Assembly: GCF_028610675.1 (NCBI RefSeq)
Contig: NZ_JAQQWS010000001.1
Coordinates: forward strand, 868,001 to 932,000
Source of the DNA: Alkalihalobacillus pseudalcaliphilus
GTDB lineage: Bacteria; Bacillota; Bacilli; Bacillales; Bacillaceae_D
DNA length: 64,000 nt
Direction: 5' to 3'
Positions 1 through 8,377 of this stretch are shown here, one piece after another. Numbering within the stretch: position 1 is the stretch's first letter; each line of letters opens with the position of its first letter. The position numbers and the translations under genes were made by a program. Under the pieces are notes generated by a model, which saw only the letters and a program-made list of their open reading frames with translations, did no database searches and was not told the origin of the DNA.

Positions 1-306
1 GACATGTAAGCCGTAATAGATTAAAGTCGGGATCGTCCCACTCATCATCCAGACAGCAATTAACATACCAACTATCGCTAATATTAATAAAGGTTTAATC
101 GCTAATTTAATGCCATCTACCATCCCCTCTTCAAGCTCATTCCAAGAAAATTTATTTATTAGGCCAATTAATAACAACACAAGCAAACTAATTAATAGTG
201 GAAAATGCGGTTCCACTTGTAAAACAAACATACTATACATCATAATACCTAAAAGTAACATGATGAAAAATAGTAGTTGTATTATTGGTATCTGCCTTCT
301 ACTCAT
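1..306 (-). CDS. nhaC: Na+/H+ antiporter NhaC family, N-terminal part
   Basis: An open frame starts at an ATG at 306 and runs off the window edge, giving the first 102 residues. A GAGGGG Shine-Dalgarno lies just upstream. The residues form hydrophobic stretches (about 6-30, 37-50 and 68-88) and include WMMSGTIPTLIYYGL, which is typical of the NhaC family of membrane antiporters that expel Na+ in exchange for H+. The product would sit in the cytoplasmic membrane and serve sodium and pH homeostasis. About three quarters of a usual 450-500 residue NhaC is outside the window. A type 2 intergenic repeat begins about 150 bp upstream of the start. The family call rests on the visible motif; substrate specificity is inferred. 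Confidence 0.8.
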   Translation of the reverse strand, partial: MSRRQIPIIQLLFFIMLLLGIMMYSMFVLQVEPHFPLLISLLVLLLIGLINKFSWNELEEGMVDGIKLAIKPLLILAIVGMLIAVWMMSGTIPTLIYYGLHV

Positions 307-456
307 TCCTTATTCTCCCCTCACATGATCAGATCCGCTTTATCACTTTTATGCTTTTGTGCTTTTTTGCATTAAAGCACTCGAAGTAATAAAAATTATC
401 ATAACGGACATATCTATATGCGTCAATTCATTTTCAAATAGTCGTAATTATTAATT

Positions 457-562
457 TTGTATGAAAGCTACTTATGGGCAATAGTTTGTGCCGTGAAGTT
501 AGCTCGTCATCCATCTCGCGTTCAAGGACCTTAGTAGGACAGCGCTTTCGAGCTCCTTCCTA
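457..562 (+). repeat. Type 2 intergenic repeat
   Basis: It begins with the leader TGTATGAAAGCTACTTATGG and contains TTTGTGCC, GAAGTTAGCTCGTCATCC and GGACAGCGCT. Other type 2 copies lie at 20201-20290 and 27171-27231 (minus) and 62822-62945 (plus). No coding signal is visible. Confidence 0.7.
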
Positions 563-574
563 AAAAGAGGCGGG

Positions 575-848
575 GTTACAGCAAAATATGAGAATCCTCA
601 AAATCACTTTGATTTTATTCTTTTTCATTTTAAAAGAATAGTGTTGGATTGTTTTTTTGAACTAAAGAATTACTGTAACCTAGTGAACGAAAACATGCGG
701 AGGCTCCCGTGGGACATAGTGGCAGAGCTGAGTTCCAGCGGCTTAGCCAATTAGCTCAGCGACACGCGATTGTCAAGGAGCATGATTTTCGGTAGCGATA
801 ATTAGAGCTCCGCATTTGAGTATTAGCCTTAACTTTCATACAAAAAAG
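575..848 (-). repeat. Type 1 two-hairpin repeat with downstream tail
   Basis: Read on the minus strand, it starts with TTTGTATGAAAGTTAAGG and then GCGGAGC. Next come the conserved core CGCTACCGAAAATCATGC, a palindromic section and GGGAGCCTCCGCATG. The roughly 80-bp AT-rich tail (about 575-660) matches the tail of other copies (AACAT, AAAAAGAA, CAAAGTGA). Together with the type 2 copy it fills the gap between the nhaC start and the thiF end. Confidence 0.75.
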
Positions 849-872
849 ACTAGCCGCAACAGCTAATCTCCA
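845..872 (-). terminator. Terminator after the thiF-like gene
   Basis: On the minus strand, ATTAGC and GCTAGT (one G-U pair) form a short hairpin followed by CTTTTTT. It overlaps the stop codon of the upstream gene. The stem is short, so confidence is moderate. Confidence 0.5.
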
Positions 873-1882
873 ATGTATTTACTATATAAACTCTTCGCAC
901 GATTCAAATCTTCTGTGCCTTGAACAAGTACACGGCCATCTGGGAAAATAACCAACCTTTCCCCTTCATCCAAAGCAACTTGTAATAAGAACGGTGTCTC
1001 TTTTACTTTGGCGACAGAGGATAAACGCATGACCCAATCCTTTAAAATCATCGGATGTGGACGTTTGATTTGGACCGTCTCCCGCCCACATAAAGTCGTC
1101 ACTAATTGCTCATTCTCTGTATGTAATGCAGGGAACTCTCCGTCCTGGCAAACTGGGCACGTCGATTTTTTTTGCGACAATTTCATTTCGTATTGATGAT
1201 TATTCCAAAGGTCAAATGTTTTGAGCGTTGGTCTAAGCTTATCAGAAGCACCAACTAAATATTTCAAGCCTTCCACCACCTGGTAGGAAGCAACAATATC
1301 AACAACTGGACTAATGACTCCAATAGTATCACACGTCTGACCGTTGCCCTCTCCTGGTTGAATAAAACAGCGTAGGCAAGGTGTCATGCTTGGAATAAAG
1401 AGGGCTGACATCCCACGCGAGCTTACTGCCCCTCCATAGGCGAAGGGAATTCCTTTTTTGAAACAACAATCATTGATTAAAAATCTAGTCGAGAAATTAT
1501 CTGTTCCATCAAAGACGAGATCGATATCTTCTGTTAATGATTCAATATTTGTCACATTAACATCTTCAACGATCGCTTCTATATCAACATCTGAATTTAT
1601 CTTTTCTAATTTATATTTGGCAGCAATCGCTTTCGGTGTAGCTTTTGCGACATCCTCTTCATCAAAAAGCATTTGTCGTTGCAAATTACTTTTTTCGACA
1701 TAATCACGATCAACGATTCGCACAAAGCCGACACCAGAACGAACTAAGTGATTAGCTAAAACCGTACCTAGTGCTCCGACACCAACAATTAACACACGAG
1801 CTTGTAATAGTTTTTCCTGCCCTCGCTCTCCAATTCCAGGAAATAACATTTGTCTAGAATAACGTTCATATAACTCTTTCAT
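863..1882 (-). CDS. ThiF/MoeB/HesA-family E1-like adenylyltransferase
   Basis: A 339-residue protein of the ThiF/MoeB family. These enzymes adenylate the C-terminal glycine of a ubiquitin-like sulfur carrier (ThiS or MoaD) for thiamine or molybdopterin synthesis. The nucleotide-binding GVGALG loop is at 34-39, the DRDYVEKSNLQRQ motif at 58-70, and a zinc tetracysteine site is formed by CLRC (169-172) and CPVC (242-245). The likely catalytic cysteine is C184 in QTCDTIGV. The C-terminal tail of about 90 residues has no motif I recognise. It lies 28 bp after the DUF92 gene and is probably co-transcribed with it. No carrier-protein gene is adjacent, so thiamine versus molybdopterin cannot be decided here. 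Confidence 0.85.
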   Translation of the reverse strand: MKELYERYSRQMLFPGIGERGQEKLLQARVLIVGVGALGTVLANHLVRSGVGFVRIVDRDYVEKSNLQRQMLFDEEDVAKATPKAIAAKYKLEKINSDVDIEAIVEDVNVTNIESLTEDIDLVFDGTDNFSTRFLINDCCFKKGIPFAYGGAVSSRGMSALFIPSMTPCLRCFIQPGEGNGQTCDTIGVISPVVDIVASYQVVEGLKYLVGASDKLRPTLKTFDLWNNHQYEMKLSQKKSTCPVCQDGEFPALHTENEQLVTTLCGRETVQIKRPHPMILKDWVMRLSSVAKVKETPFLLQVALDEGERLVIFPDGRVLVQGTEDLNRAKSLYSKYIGD

Positions 1883-1910
1883 CCATACTCCCCTTCCTTA
1901 CTCAACTAGT

Positions 1911-2690
1911 TTAACGAAAGATGCCATAAAGCGCAAAGAAGAACAGCGGAGCTACGACTGTACACAACAGATTCACCGACTCATTATTAAATATGCGATA
2001 TCCACGATCTTTGATTGTTACATTTCCACAGTGCTCTATTTTCTCTGTAACGGTTTGACAATCTTGACAACGGTATTTCACTTGCACTGTAGCTCCAACA
2101 TACGTGTCTACTAAATTCCCGATAAAGCCAGCTAACACCATCCCCAAAAATAAGGATAAAGAATATGTTGCTCCCTCTATGACATAAGCTAAACCAACAA
2201 TGAAAAAGCTCCCCATTAAGGCAGCTATCGTTCCAAGTAAAGATACTGCCCCTGAAGTCCCGGTTTTAACCCGTTGGAAACGGATAACATCTATTGGTTT
2301 TCCTCGGCTTAAACGACCGAGCTCAGAAGCCCATGTATCTGAGGTTGCAGCAGCTAAAGCCACAACAAATCCCAAAAAGAATAACTTCTCACCAGTAACT
2401 CCTGATAAAACAGCTAAAATAGCGGCAACACCGCCATTCGCTAAAACTTGCGAACCATCTCTCGCTCCATCTTTTAAATCAATATCGTTTTCTTTTTTAC
2501 TCTTTAATAACATGCTCCATACGACGGAACTGATGAAAAAGCCTGCCAGTAAAAGCAAACCAGGCAAACCAGTACCATAAGCGATTGATACACCAACTAA
2601 AATGGCACAAAGAGCACCAGACAGGCTAAGCTTTCTCAGCCAATAGGAAAGAGCTGCTAAAAAAAAGACACCGATCGATTCAAGGATCAT
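1911..2690 (-). CDS. DUF92 family integral membrane protein
   Basis: A 259-residue, strongly hydrophobic protein with about six to seven predicted membrane segments. It has the conserved DTWASELG motif (about 117-124) and the KPIDVIRFQRVKTGTSGAVS block that mark DUF92 (TMEM19-like) proteins. Some plant and cyanobacterial members (VTE6) are phytyl-phosphate kinases; the bacillar role is not established. A short insertion near the C-terminus carries CQDC and C-x-H cysteines (about 213-225), which may bind metal. The start ATG overlaps the stop of the cyclo-ligase gene by 4 nt (ATGA), so the two are translationally coupled. Confidence 0.8.
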   Translation of the reverse strand: MILESIGVFFLAALSYWLRKLSLSGALCAILVGVSIAYGTGLPGLLLLAGFFISSVVWSMLLKSKKENDIDLKDGARDGSQVLANGGVAAILAVLSGVTGEKLFFLGFVVALAAATSDTWASELGRLSRGKPIDVIRFQRVKTGTSGAVSLLGTIAALMGSFFIVGLAYVIEGATYSLSLFLGMVLAGFIGNLVDTYVGATVQVKYRCQDCQTVTEKIEHCGNVTIKDRGYRIFNNESVNLLCTVVAPLFFFALYGIFR

Positions 2691-3247
2691 GTATAAATCA
2701 CTTCTTTTTCAGTAATAACAATATCCACCATTTGATCATGCTCCTCAGTGGGAATCGATGTTAACACTTGAAATGAAAAAGCTAATGCGACTTTTACGAA
2801 GTTCTCATTTTCTAAAAACCGATCATAAAAGCCGCCTCCATAGCCTAGTCGTGCCCCTAATCGATTAAATGCCAATCCAGGCACAACGACCAAGTCAATT
2901 TGTTCTTTTGATACCTTCCATTTGTCTTCATTTTTTGGTTCTTTTAAGCCCCATTTTGTTTCTTCTAATTGCTCAAAAGTTTGTACTTGAAAAAAAGTTA
3001 ACCGTTTCGTCTTAAAATCACTTCTTGGCAAAACAACGACTTTACCTAGCTCCCAGCATTTCTTGATTAGCTCATATGTATCAACTTCATTTTGTATAGA
3101 GACGGTTAAAGCAATTGTTCTCGCTTCCTTAAAAGCTTCAATAGAAAAAAAAAGCTCTTGAATTTGATGTGAATATTGATGATACAACTCTGAGTATAAA
3201 GCCAACCTTTTCTCCTTAACCTCTTCACGCATCGTTATTTTATTCAT
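2687..3247 (-). CDS. yqgN: 5-formyltetrahydrofolate cyclo-ligase
   Basis: Converts 5-formyl-THF to 5,10-methenyl-THF using ATP, returning storage folate to the one-carbon pool in the cytosol. The family signature GYGGGFYDR is present near residue 135, preceded by VVPGLAFN. At about 186 residues its length is normal. I chose the second ATG (3247) because GGGAGG lies 6 nt upstream; a TTG at 3253 and an ATG at 3250 are too close to that site. A terminator separates it from rpmG, while the 4-nt overlap ties it to the DUF92 gene downstream. B. subtilis also has rpmGA next to yqgN, which supports the assignment. Confidence 0.93.
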   Translation of the reverse strand: MNKITMREEVKEKRLALYSELYHQYSHQIQELFFSIEAFKEARTIALTVSIQNEVDTYELIKKCWELGKVVVLPRSDFKTKRLTFFQVQTFEQLEETKWGLKEPKNEDKWKVSKEQIDLVVVPGLAFNRLGARLGYGGGFYDRFLENENFVKVALAFSFQVLTSIPTEEHDQMVDIVITEKEVIYT

Positions 3248-3326
3248 CATCAACCTCCCATTTCCAACATATTATCATGAAACTTGTCCTAGAATAATAA
3301 AATTCATCCGTTGATTTCTATTGAAA

Positions 3327-3357
3327 ATGCCCCCACGTTATTATAACATGGGGGCAT
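3327..3357. terminator. Terminator between rpmG and yqgN
   Basis: A long GC-rich stem, ATGCCCCCA paired with TGGGGGCAT, with inner GTTAT/ATAAC. On the minus strand it is followed by TTTTCAAT. Confidence 0.7.
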
Positions 3358-3408
3358 CCATACCAACTCTCTTATCGAAATAAAATAAGCAGGCTGGAAA
3401 CCAACTGC

Positions 3409-3558
3409 TTATTTTGTTTCACGGTGAAGCGTATGACGTTTTAATCTTGGGCTGTATTTCTTTAATTCAATACGCTCAGGATTCGTACGTTTATTTTTAG
3501 TTGTAATATAATTACGATCGCCTGTCTCAGTGCAAGCAAGAGTGACTTGTACACGCAT
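3409..3558 (-). CDS. rpmG: 50S ribosomal protein L33, zinc-independent form
   Basis: A 49-residue basic protein beginning MRVQVTLAC and ending HTLHRETK, with the typical TKNKR-N-PERIELKKY core of L33, a component of the large ribosomal subunit. The zinc-ribbon cysteines found in C+ L33 proteins (as in B. subtilis RpmGA, CTEC and KYCP) are mostly replaced: only C9 remains, the second position reads T (CTET) and the third reads S (KYSPR). It should therefore not bind zinc. GGAGGG lies 8 nt before the ATG, and a good sigma-A promoter lies at 3598-3626. A hairpin with AAAATAAGCAG/CTGCTTATTTT arms overlaps its stop codon. I saw no Zur box here, unlike known Zur-regulated C- paralogues. Confidence 0.93.
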   Translation of the reverse strand: MRVQVTLACTETGDRNYITTKNKRTNPERIELKKYSPRLKRHTLHRETK

Positions 3559-3597
3559 CTGTTATCCCTCCAAACTGTGCTTACTTCATACTTTTCT

Positions 3598-3626
3598 ATA
3601 TTAGCAAAACTGATTAAGACGATCAA
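3598..3626 (-). promoter_or_regulatory. Sigma-A promoter of rpmG
   Basis: On the minus strand TTGATC (3621-3626), a 17-nt spacer and TAATAT (3598-3603) precede the rpmG Shine-Dalgarno by about 25 nt. Confidence 0.7.
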
Positions 3627-3735
3627 GTATTTTTTCTTTACAGCTTATAACTATTCGTAAAAAAATGATGACTTATTTCTTCTCTACCTCTTTAGCCTCG
3701 ATGTTTTTTAATAAATCTGAATCTTTCAGACTCAT

Positions 3736-4893
3736 TTAAGACGGTGTTTTCACAATATCTCCTTTACTCCGAAGCACGGACTCAGATATAATTTGGTTGG
3801 CCAACACTTTCTTCGATGGCCAAATCTTCACCTTTGCTTGGATATGGACATGCTCAAGGATAGTCGTGTTTGAACCAATAATCGCTTGTTCATTGGCTTG
3901 AACGTATGGTGCTATCTTTACGTGGTCACAAACTGTTAACCCTTTTAATTCACTAGCTTCACCAATAGATGTTTGCTCCCACAATACCGACTGTTGGAGC
4001 GTCGCATACTTATCTATCAAAGACTGGGAACCAATAATTGAGTAGGGACCTATTTTTGCTCCTTTCCTAATACGAACGCCTGCCCCGATCGAAACGGGCC
4101 CTGTAATCTCCGCTCCGTCTTCAATAATCGCATGCCCATCCATCCAAATGTTCGGAGCAAATTCGTCACCTGCTAATGAAGCTACTACTTTCCCATCTAA
4201 TAGATCAAATTGGGCTTGACGATACTGTTGAATATTGCCAATATCTGACCAGTATCCATCAGCTTGAAAACCAAACAATCCGACATTCTCTTCTAATAGC
4301 CTCGGAAATACTTCTTTACTAAAATCAACCATTTTCTCAGCCTCAATATAGCCGAATACTTTTGGATCCATTACATAAATCCCCGTATTCACCGTATGAC
4401 TAAACACCTGATCCCAGCTTGGCTTTTCATAAAAGCGCACGATTTTCTTTTGTTCATCTGTCGTGATGACACCAAATTCAGTCGGGTCATCCACATGCTT
4501 CATAAATATCGTAACTAAACTCCCTCTCTGATAATGAAAGGAAATTCCCTCATATAGATTAAGATCGGTTAAAGCATCTCCACTTACTACAACAAATGGT
4601 TCATCTAAAAAGTCTTCTGCTTGTTTTACACTTCCTGCGGTCCCTAAAGGTGTCGTTTCTTCAAAATAGGTTAAGCTCACGCCAAACTTTGAACCATCTC
4701 CAAAATAGTTCTTAATGACATCTGGCAAATACTGAACGGTTACGGCTATGTCGGTAATCCCATGTTCACGTAACCACTCGATACTATATTGCATAACAGG
4801 TTTTTGGACGAGTGGAACCATCGGTTTTGGACGATTACATGTTAATGGTCTTAATCTTGTTCCTTTTCCTCCAGCCATAATGACACCTTTCAC
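3736..4893 (-). CDS. Sugar-1-phosphate nucleotidyltransferase with beta-helix tail
   Basis: A 385-residue protein. Residues 1-230 are a nucleotidyltransferase domain starting MKGVIMAGGKGTRLRPLT with the substrate-loop KPM and the VSGDALTDLNL catalytic segment. Residues 250-370 form a left-handed beta-helix (hexapeptide repeats such as IEDGAEITG, IGAGVRIRKG). It activates a sugar phosphate to an NDP-sugar. The closest family is mannose-1-phosphate guanylyltransferase-like, but it lacks the C-terminal phosphomannomutase domain that some longer relatives carry. The GTG start has GGAGG 7 nt upstream and lies 15 nt after the branching-enzyme gene, so it probably supplies the glycosyl donor for that enzyme's GT4 half. 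The actual nucleotide and sugar cannot be read from sequence. Confidence 0.85.
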   Translation of the reverse strand: MKGVIMAGGKGTRLRPLTCNRPKPMVPLVQKPVMQYSIEWLREHGITDIAVTVQYLPDVIKNYFGDGSKFGVSLTYFEETTPLGTAGSVKQAEDFLDEPFVVVSGDALTDLNLYEGISFHYQRGSLVTIFMKHVDDPTEFGVITTDEQKKIVRFYEKPSWDQVFSHTVNTGIYVMDPKVFGYIEAEKMVDFSKEVFPRLLEENVGLFGFQADGYWSDIGNIQQYRQAQFDLLDGKVVASLAGDEFAPNIWMDGHAIIEDGAEITGPVSIGAGVRIRKGAKIGPYSIIGSQSLIDKYATLQQSVLWEQTSIGEASELKGLTVCDHVKIAPYVQANEQAIIGSNTTILEHVHIQAKVKIWPSKKVLANQIISESVLRSKGDIVKTPS

Positions 4894-4908
4894 AATACCG
4901 CCTCCTTT

Positions 4909-7686
4909 TTAATGTAGAACCTTAATCTGTTTAGACAAACACTGATTGATTTCAAGCATCGTTTGAGAAGCAATTTTTTCCCATTGGTAGTTCGTTTGAA
5001 CATCTAAATATCCTGCACGTGCCAACTCAGCACGCTTAATAGGGTGATAGTAAAGAGTCAATATCTGATCAACTAAACTATCAACATGTCCTGGTATCAT
5101 CTTCAGACCGTTGACGCCGTGTTTAATAATATCGGCTAAACCTCCCGTATCAGAAACAATCGTAGGCTTTTCTGCCGCCATGCCTTCTAATGCTACAATG
5201 CCAAACGGTTCGTAAAGGCTTGGAAAAACAACGACGTCAGACTCGGTTAACCAGGCATTTCTTTCATCATCTGAAATAAAGCCAATAAACTCGACGACGC
5301 CACCCATCCCACGTGCATGCACAAGCTCACGATACTGATTTAACATAGGCCCTTTACCAGCAATGACAAAACGAACATCCATCCCACGTCCTCTTAATCT
5401 TTCGGCAACATAAATGAGCGTCTCAAAACCTTTCTCCTTCACTACTCGACCTACTGAAAAAATCGTAAATCTCTGATCCTTATTGACCATATTGTTTGCA
5501 TGTTGTTTCACTTGTGTAATTTCGACACCATTAGGGATCATGGCTAGTTTATCTTCTGGAATGGAGAAAACCGTTTGGAGTTCATGTTTCATATATTGGC
5601 TGCATACAATGATGCGGTCTGCCTCATACATTAATTCCCATTCTTTTTGGTTAATCTCAAATTGTAATTCGTTATGGATTCCATGGTTTCGTCCGTGTTC
5701 AGTGGCATGAATCGTTACTAATAATGGCCGCTTTAATATTTGCTTTAATGCTTTGCCGGCGACACTTACTAACCAATCATGACCATGTATGATATCAAAA
5801 GAAATACGTCTTGATAATTGAGTGGCCATTTGAGTCATCGCGATATTTAAACTTCCTACCCAGTCAAAAAATGAATGCGTCTTAGGTTGTAATCCTTTCA
5901 CACGAAAAACATGAACACCCTTATTTTCTTCGTAACTTGGGTACCCTTCTATATGAGAAGTAATTACATAAATATGGTGTCCGCTCTTCACTAATGCTTT
6001 GGATAAATCAAACACATGACGTGCAAGACCACCGACCATCATAGGCGGAAATTCCCAACTTAACATTAAAATCGTCTTTGAATCTCTAGCAATTAGCGGT
6101 GCGTCTTTCGTTTGAATATAGTTATCATGATCGGTTAAAAAAAGAGACTCATCGACATCTTTTAAGAAAGGGAAATCAGCCTCTAATTGGCTCATCTCCA
6201 CTTCTGTTAATTGCTCAGTTTCTAGTAATTCTTTAATGTAATAGAATCTTTGGTAATGACTTTTAAAGCGCTCATAGGCATATTGAGCAGCACTTTGCCC
6301 ATCCATAATAAATGCCCAATCACTACTAACAGCTAGCATCCATTCCCGGACCATTTGCTTTTGTGCCCTTATGTTTATATCTATTTGCCTTGAGATTTGA
6401 GCTAATGTCTGGGTTAAATCTCTCTCCATCTGATGATAATGTCGATATAAAAAAGCATTACGTTCGTTTAACCAAACGTCACCATATCCATCTCTTCCCC
6501 ACGTAGAAAAACTAATATGAGAAGTCGTAAAATCACGATAATGGCGATGCATATATTCCTCCGGTGTAGTAAAATAGACTCTCCCCTTCGCTTTTGTTAA
6601 TAAAGCGCTAATCCATTCTGGACCTTCAAACCACCAATGTCCAAATAATTCTGCATCAAATGGTGCAACCATATGATATGGAGGATACGATTGTTCACCA
6701 TATTTATTGACTTCATTTTCAATCTCATTGAGGTAATCTTCAACATGACTTTGAACCTTACCTACAGCCCATTCTCGTTGATAAGTTGCTTTATCATCTG
6801 TTTGACCAGTAATTCTTTTATACTTTAATCCCGTATCTATACGTATACCTTCGGGGTGCATATATTTACGAATATATGTCCATTCACGGTCATGTCCGAT
6901 ATCTCGATAAAATTCTCGATAATCAACATCACCAGGATATCCAGAAGTGGAACTCCATACTTTAGCTGATAACGTAGAATGCCTCGGAAATAATATTAAA
7001 CCGTGTGGAGAATAGATAGGTGCTCCACTTTGTTTTTCTGGATAAGGGTCTGCCGCAAGCAATGTATGCTCATCGACAAATGTATAACGAATTCCCTCCT
7101 GGACAAGAATTCGATCTATACCTTGTACAAGTGCACATTCAGGTAACCAAAACCCAAGTGGCGACTCCCCAAAATGCTTTTTAAAACAAGCGATCCCTTC
7201 TCGAATTTGACTACGAATTGCTTGTTCTGTTTGTACATATGGTAAAAATGCATGTGTTGCCGCAGATGTCATTAGTGTTATGAGTTTTCGTTCTTTTAAT
7301 TTGTAAAATCTATTCAGAATATTACGTCCACAAGATTCATACGTACCCCTGATTCGTTCGTATCGCTTCTTATAAAAAGATATGAGCTTCTTTTCCTCGA
7401 CGTCATGCTGAGTTTCTGATTCTTTACTTAACAGGTCTTCTGTTAACTTCAAATAACGTTCATAACGTTCCTGGAGCATAGGATCCGCGAGCATTTCCAT
7501 TAATGGTGGCGTGAAAGAAATCGTCAGCGACTCTTCGAATTCTGCTTCCTCAATCGCCCAAATTAAAGGGATATAAGTTTCCGTAATAGCTTCAAACAAC
7601 CACCGTTCTTCTAAGCGATTCTCTTCTTGGTGACGAACATACGGGAGATGTGCATGGAGAACAAGAGAAAAATATCCTTCCTTCAT
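4909..7686 (-). CDS. GH57 1,4-alpha-glucan branching enzyme fused to GT4 glycosyltransferase
   Basis: A 925-residue two-domain protein. Residues 1-530 are a GH57/DUF1957 branching-enzyme module: HAHLPY at 11-16, GFWLPEC with E183 as probable nucleophile, PFDAELFGHWW with D344 as probable acid, and the AVSSDWAF region near 452-459. E183 falls at the residue number I recall for Thermococcus GH57 branching enzyme. Residues 537-925 are a GT-B family 4 glycosyltransferase: WEFPPMMVGGLARHV donor/acceptor loop, GHDWL, and the EPFGIVALE E-x7-E motif. One chain could thus both elongate and branch an alpha-glucan. No signal peptide is visible, so it is cytosolic. It lies between the DUF4912 gene (13 nt) and the nucleotidyltransferase gene (15 nt). 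Confidence 0.88.
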   Translation of the reverse strand: MKEGYFSLVLHAHLPYVRHQEENRLEERWLFEAITETYIPLIWAIEEAEFEESLTISFTPPLMEMLADPMLQERYERYLKLTEDLLSKESETQHDVEEKKLISFYKKRYERIRGTYESCGRNILNRFYKLKERKLITLMTSAATHAFLPYVQTEQAIRSQIREGIACFKKHFGESPLGFWLPECALVQGIDRILVQEGIRYTFVDEHTLLAADPYPEKQSGAPIYSPHGLILFPRHSTLSAKVWSSTSGYPGDVDYREFYRDIGHDREWTYIRKYMHPEGIRIDTGLKYKRITGQTDDKATYQREWAVGKVQSHVEDYLNEIENEVNKYGEQSYPPYHMVAPFDAELFGHWWFEGPEWISALLTKAKGRVYFTTPEEYMHRHYRDFTTSHISFSTWGRDGYGDVWLNERNAFLYRHYHQMERDLTQTLAQISRQIDINIRAQKQMVREWMLAVSSDWAFIMDGQSAAQYAYERFKSHYQRFYYIKELLETEQLTEVEMSQLEADFPFLKDVDESLFLTDHDNYIQTKDAPLIARDSKTILMLSWEFPPMMVGGLARHVFDLSKALVKSGHHIYVITSHIEGYPSYEENKGVHVFRVKGLQPKTHSFFDWVGSLNIAMTQMATQLSRRISFDIIHGHDWLVSVAGKALKQILKRPLLVTIHATEHGRNHGIHNELQFEINQKEWELMYEADRIIVCSQYMKHELQTVFSIPEDKLAMIPNGVEITQVKQHANNMVNKDQRFTIFSVGRVVKEKGFETLIYVAERLRGRGMDVRFVIAGKGPMLNQYRELVHARGMGGVVEFIGFISDDERNAWLTESDVVVFPSLYEPFGIVALEGMAAEKPTIVSDTGGLADIIKHGVNGLKMIPGHVDSLVDQILTLYYHPIKRAELARAGYLDVQTNYQWEKIASQTMLEINQCLSKQIKVLH

Positions 7687-7699
7687 TTCATTTCAACTC

Positions 7700-8377
7700 C
7701 TATTTCAACGATTCATAATATGAATAAGTACTAAAATGCTCTAACCATTCTGGTTCCGTACTTTCTCCTTTTTGCCATTTCATTACGGCTTGTTGATGTA
7801 ACCCTACCTCACCTTGTTTATAACGTGGTGTATCAATTGGATTTGAACGAACGAGGCTGAAAAATTGATGATTCTCATTACATATACCGATATCAACGAT
7901 ATACGTTCGATTGGGCTTTAAGTTTGTAAGCATCCAATTGTTTGTCATCTCAGGTAATGAAATGCACTGGGACTGATGAGCATTATGTCCATCAAAATGA
8001 ATGGCTGTAACATCATATACAACGAGACTCTTGTCAAAGTCAGCCCACTCCTTACGAAATAAATGTTCGGCCATCTTCTCCGTTGACTCTTGAATATCCC
8101 ACATGCAATGAATTCGAGATGGGTCTACCGGTAATAATTGAACAGAATCAACATTATAACGAAGAGCTGGATGGTGGACACTTTTTCTTTCATACTGCTC
8201 TTGCTCATTAAACGACTTCGTACTTTTTAAATCTTGGTTTTCTGCGTTTGCTTGAGCCTTATATTTTTGATAGCGATATTGTACTTTACCAACAGTCGTA
8301 TTTAAGTGCTCAGCAATTCGTTTAAATGAGTATCCCTTTGCTCGTAAATCTACGATTTGATCGATCAATTTTTTCAC
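7700..8377 (-). CDS. DUF4912 domain protein with N-terminal helix-turn-helix-like segment
   Basis: A 225-residue protein, first gene of the alpha-glucan operon. Residues 1-40 (MKKLIDQIVDLRAKGYSFKRIAEHL) resemble a small resolvase/sigma-type helix-turn-helix. Residues 80-200 match the DUF4912 family, with the opening LLPVDPSRIHCMWDI and the later RTYIVDIG. DUF4912 is a beta-rich domain of unknown function often encoded next to GH57/DUF1957 enzymes, so a carbohydrate-binding or scaffold role is plausible but unproven. Its TAG stop is embedded in the Shine-Dalgarno of the next gene (AAATAGGAG), which argues for coupled expression. The two domains together could also act as a regulator of the cluster. 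Confidence 0.75.
   Translation of the reverse strand: MKKLIDQIVDLRAKGYSFKRIAEHLNTTVGKVQYRYQKYKAQANAENQDLKSTKSFNEQEQYERKSVHHPALRYNVDSVQLLPVDPSRIHCMWDIQESTEKMAEHLFRKEWADFDKSLVVYDVTAIHFDGHNAHQSQCISLPEMTNNWMLTNLKPNRTYIVDIGICNENHQFFSLVRSNPIDTPRYKQGEVGLHQQAVMKWQKGESTEPEWLEHFSTYSYYESLK

Noticed and set aside
575..682. GGTTACAG/CTGTAACC inverted pair as ends of an insertion
   Set aside because: Only 8 bp, inside the repeat tail, no target duplication visible.
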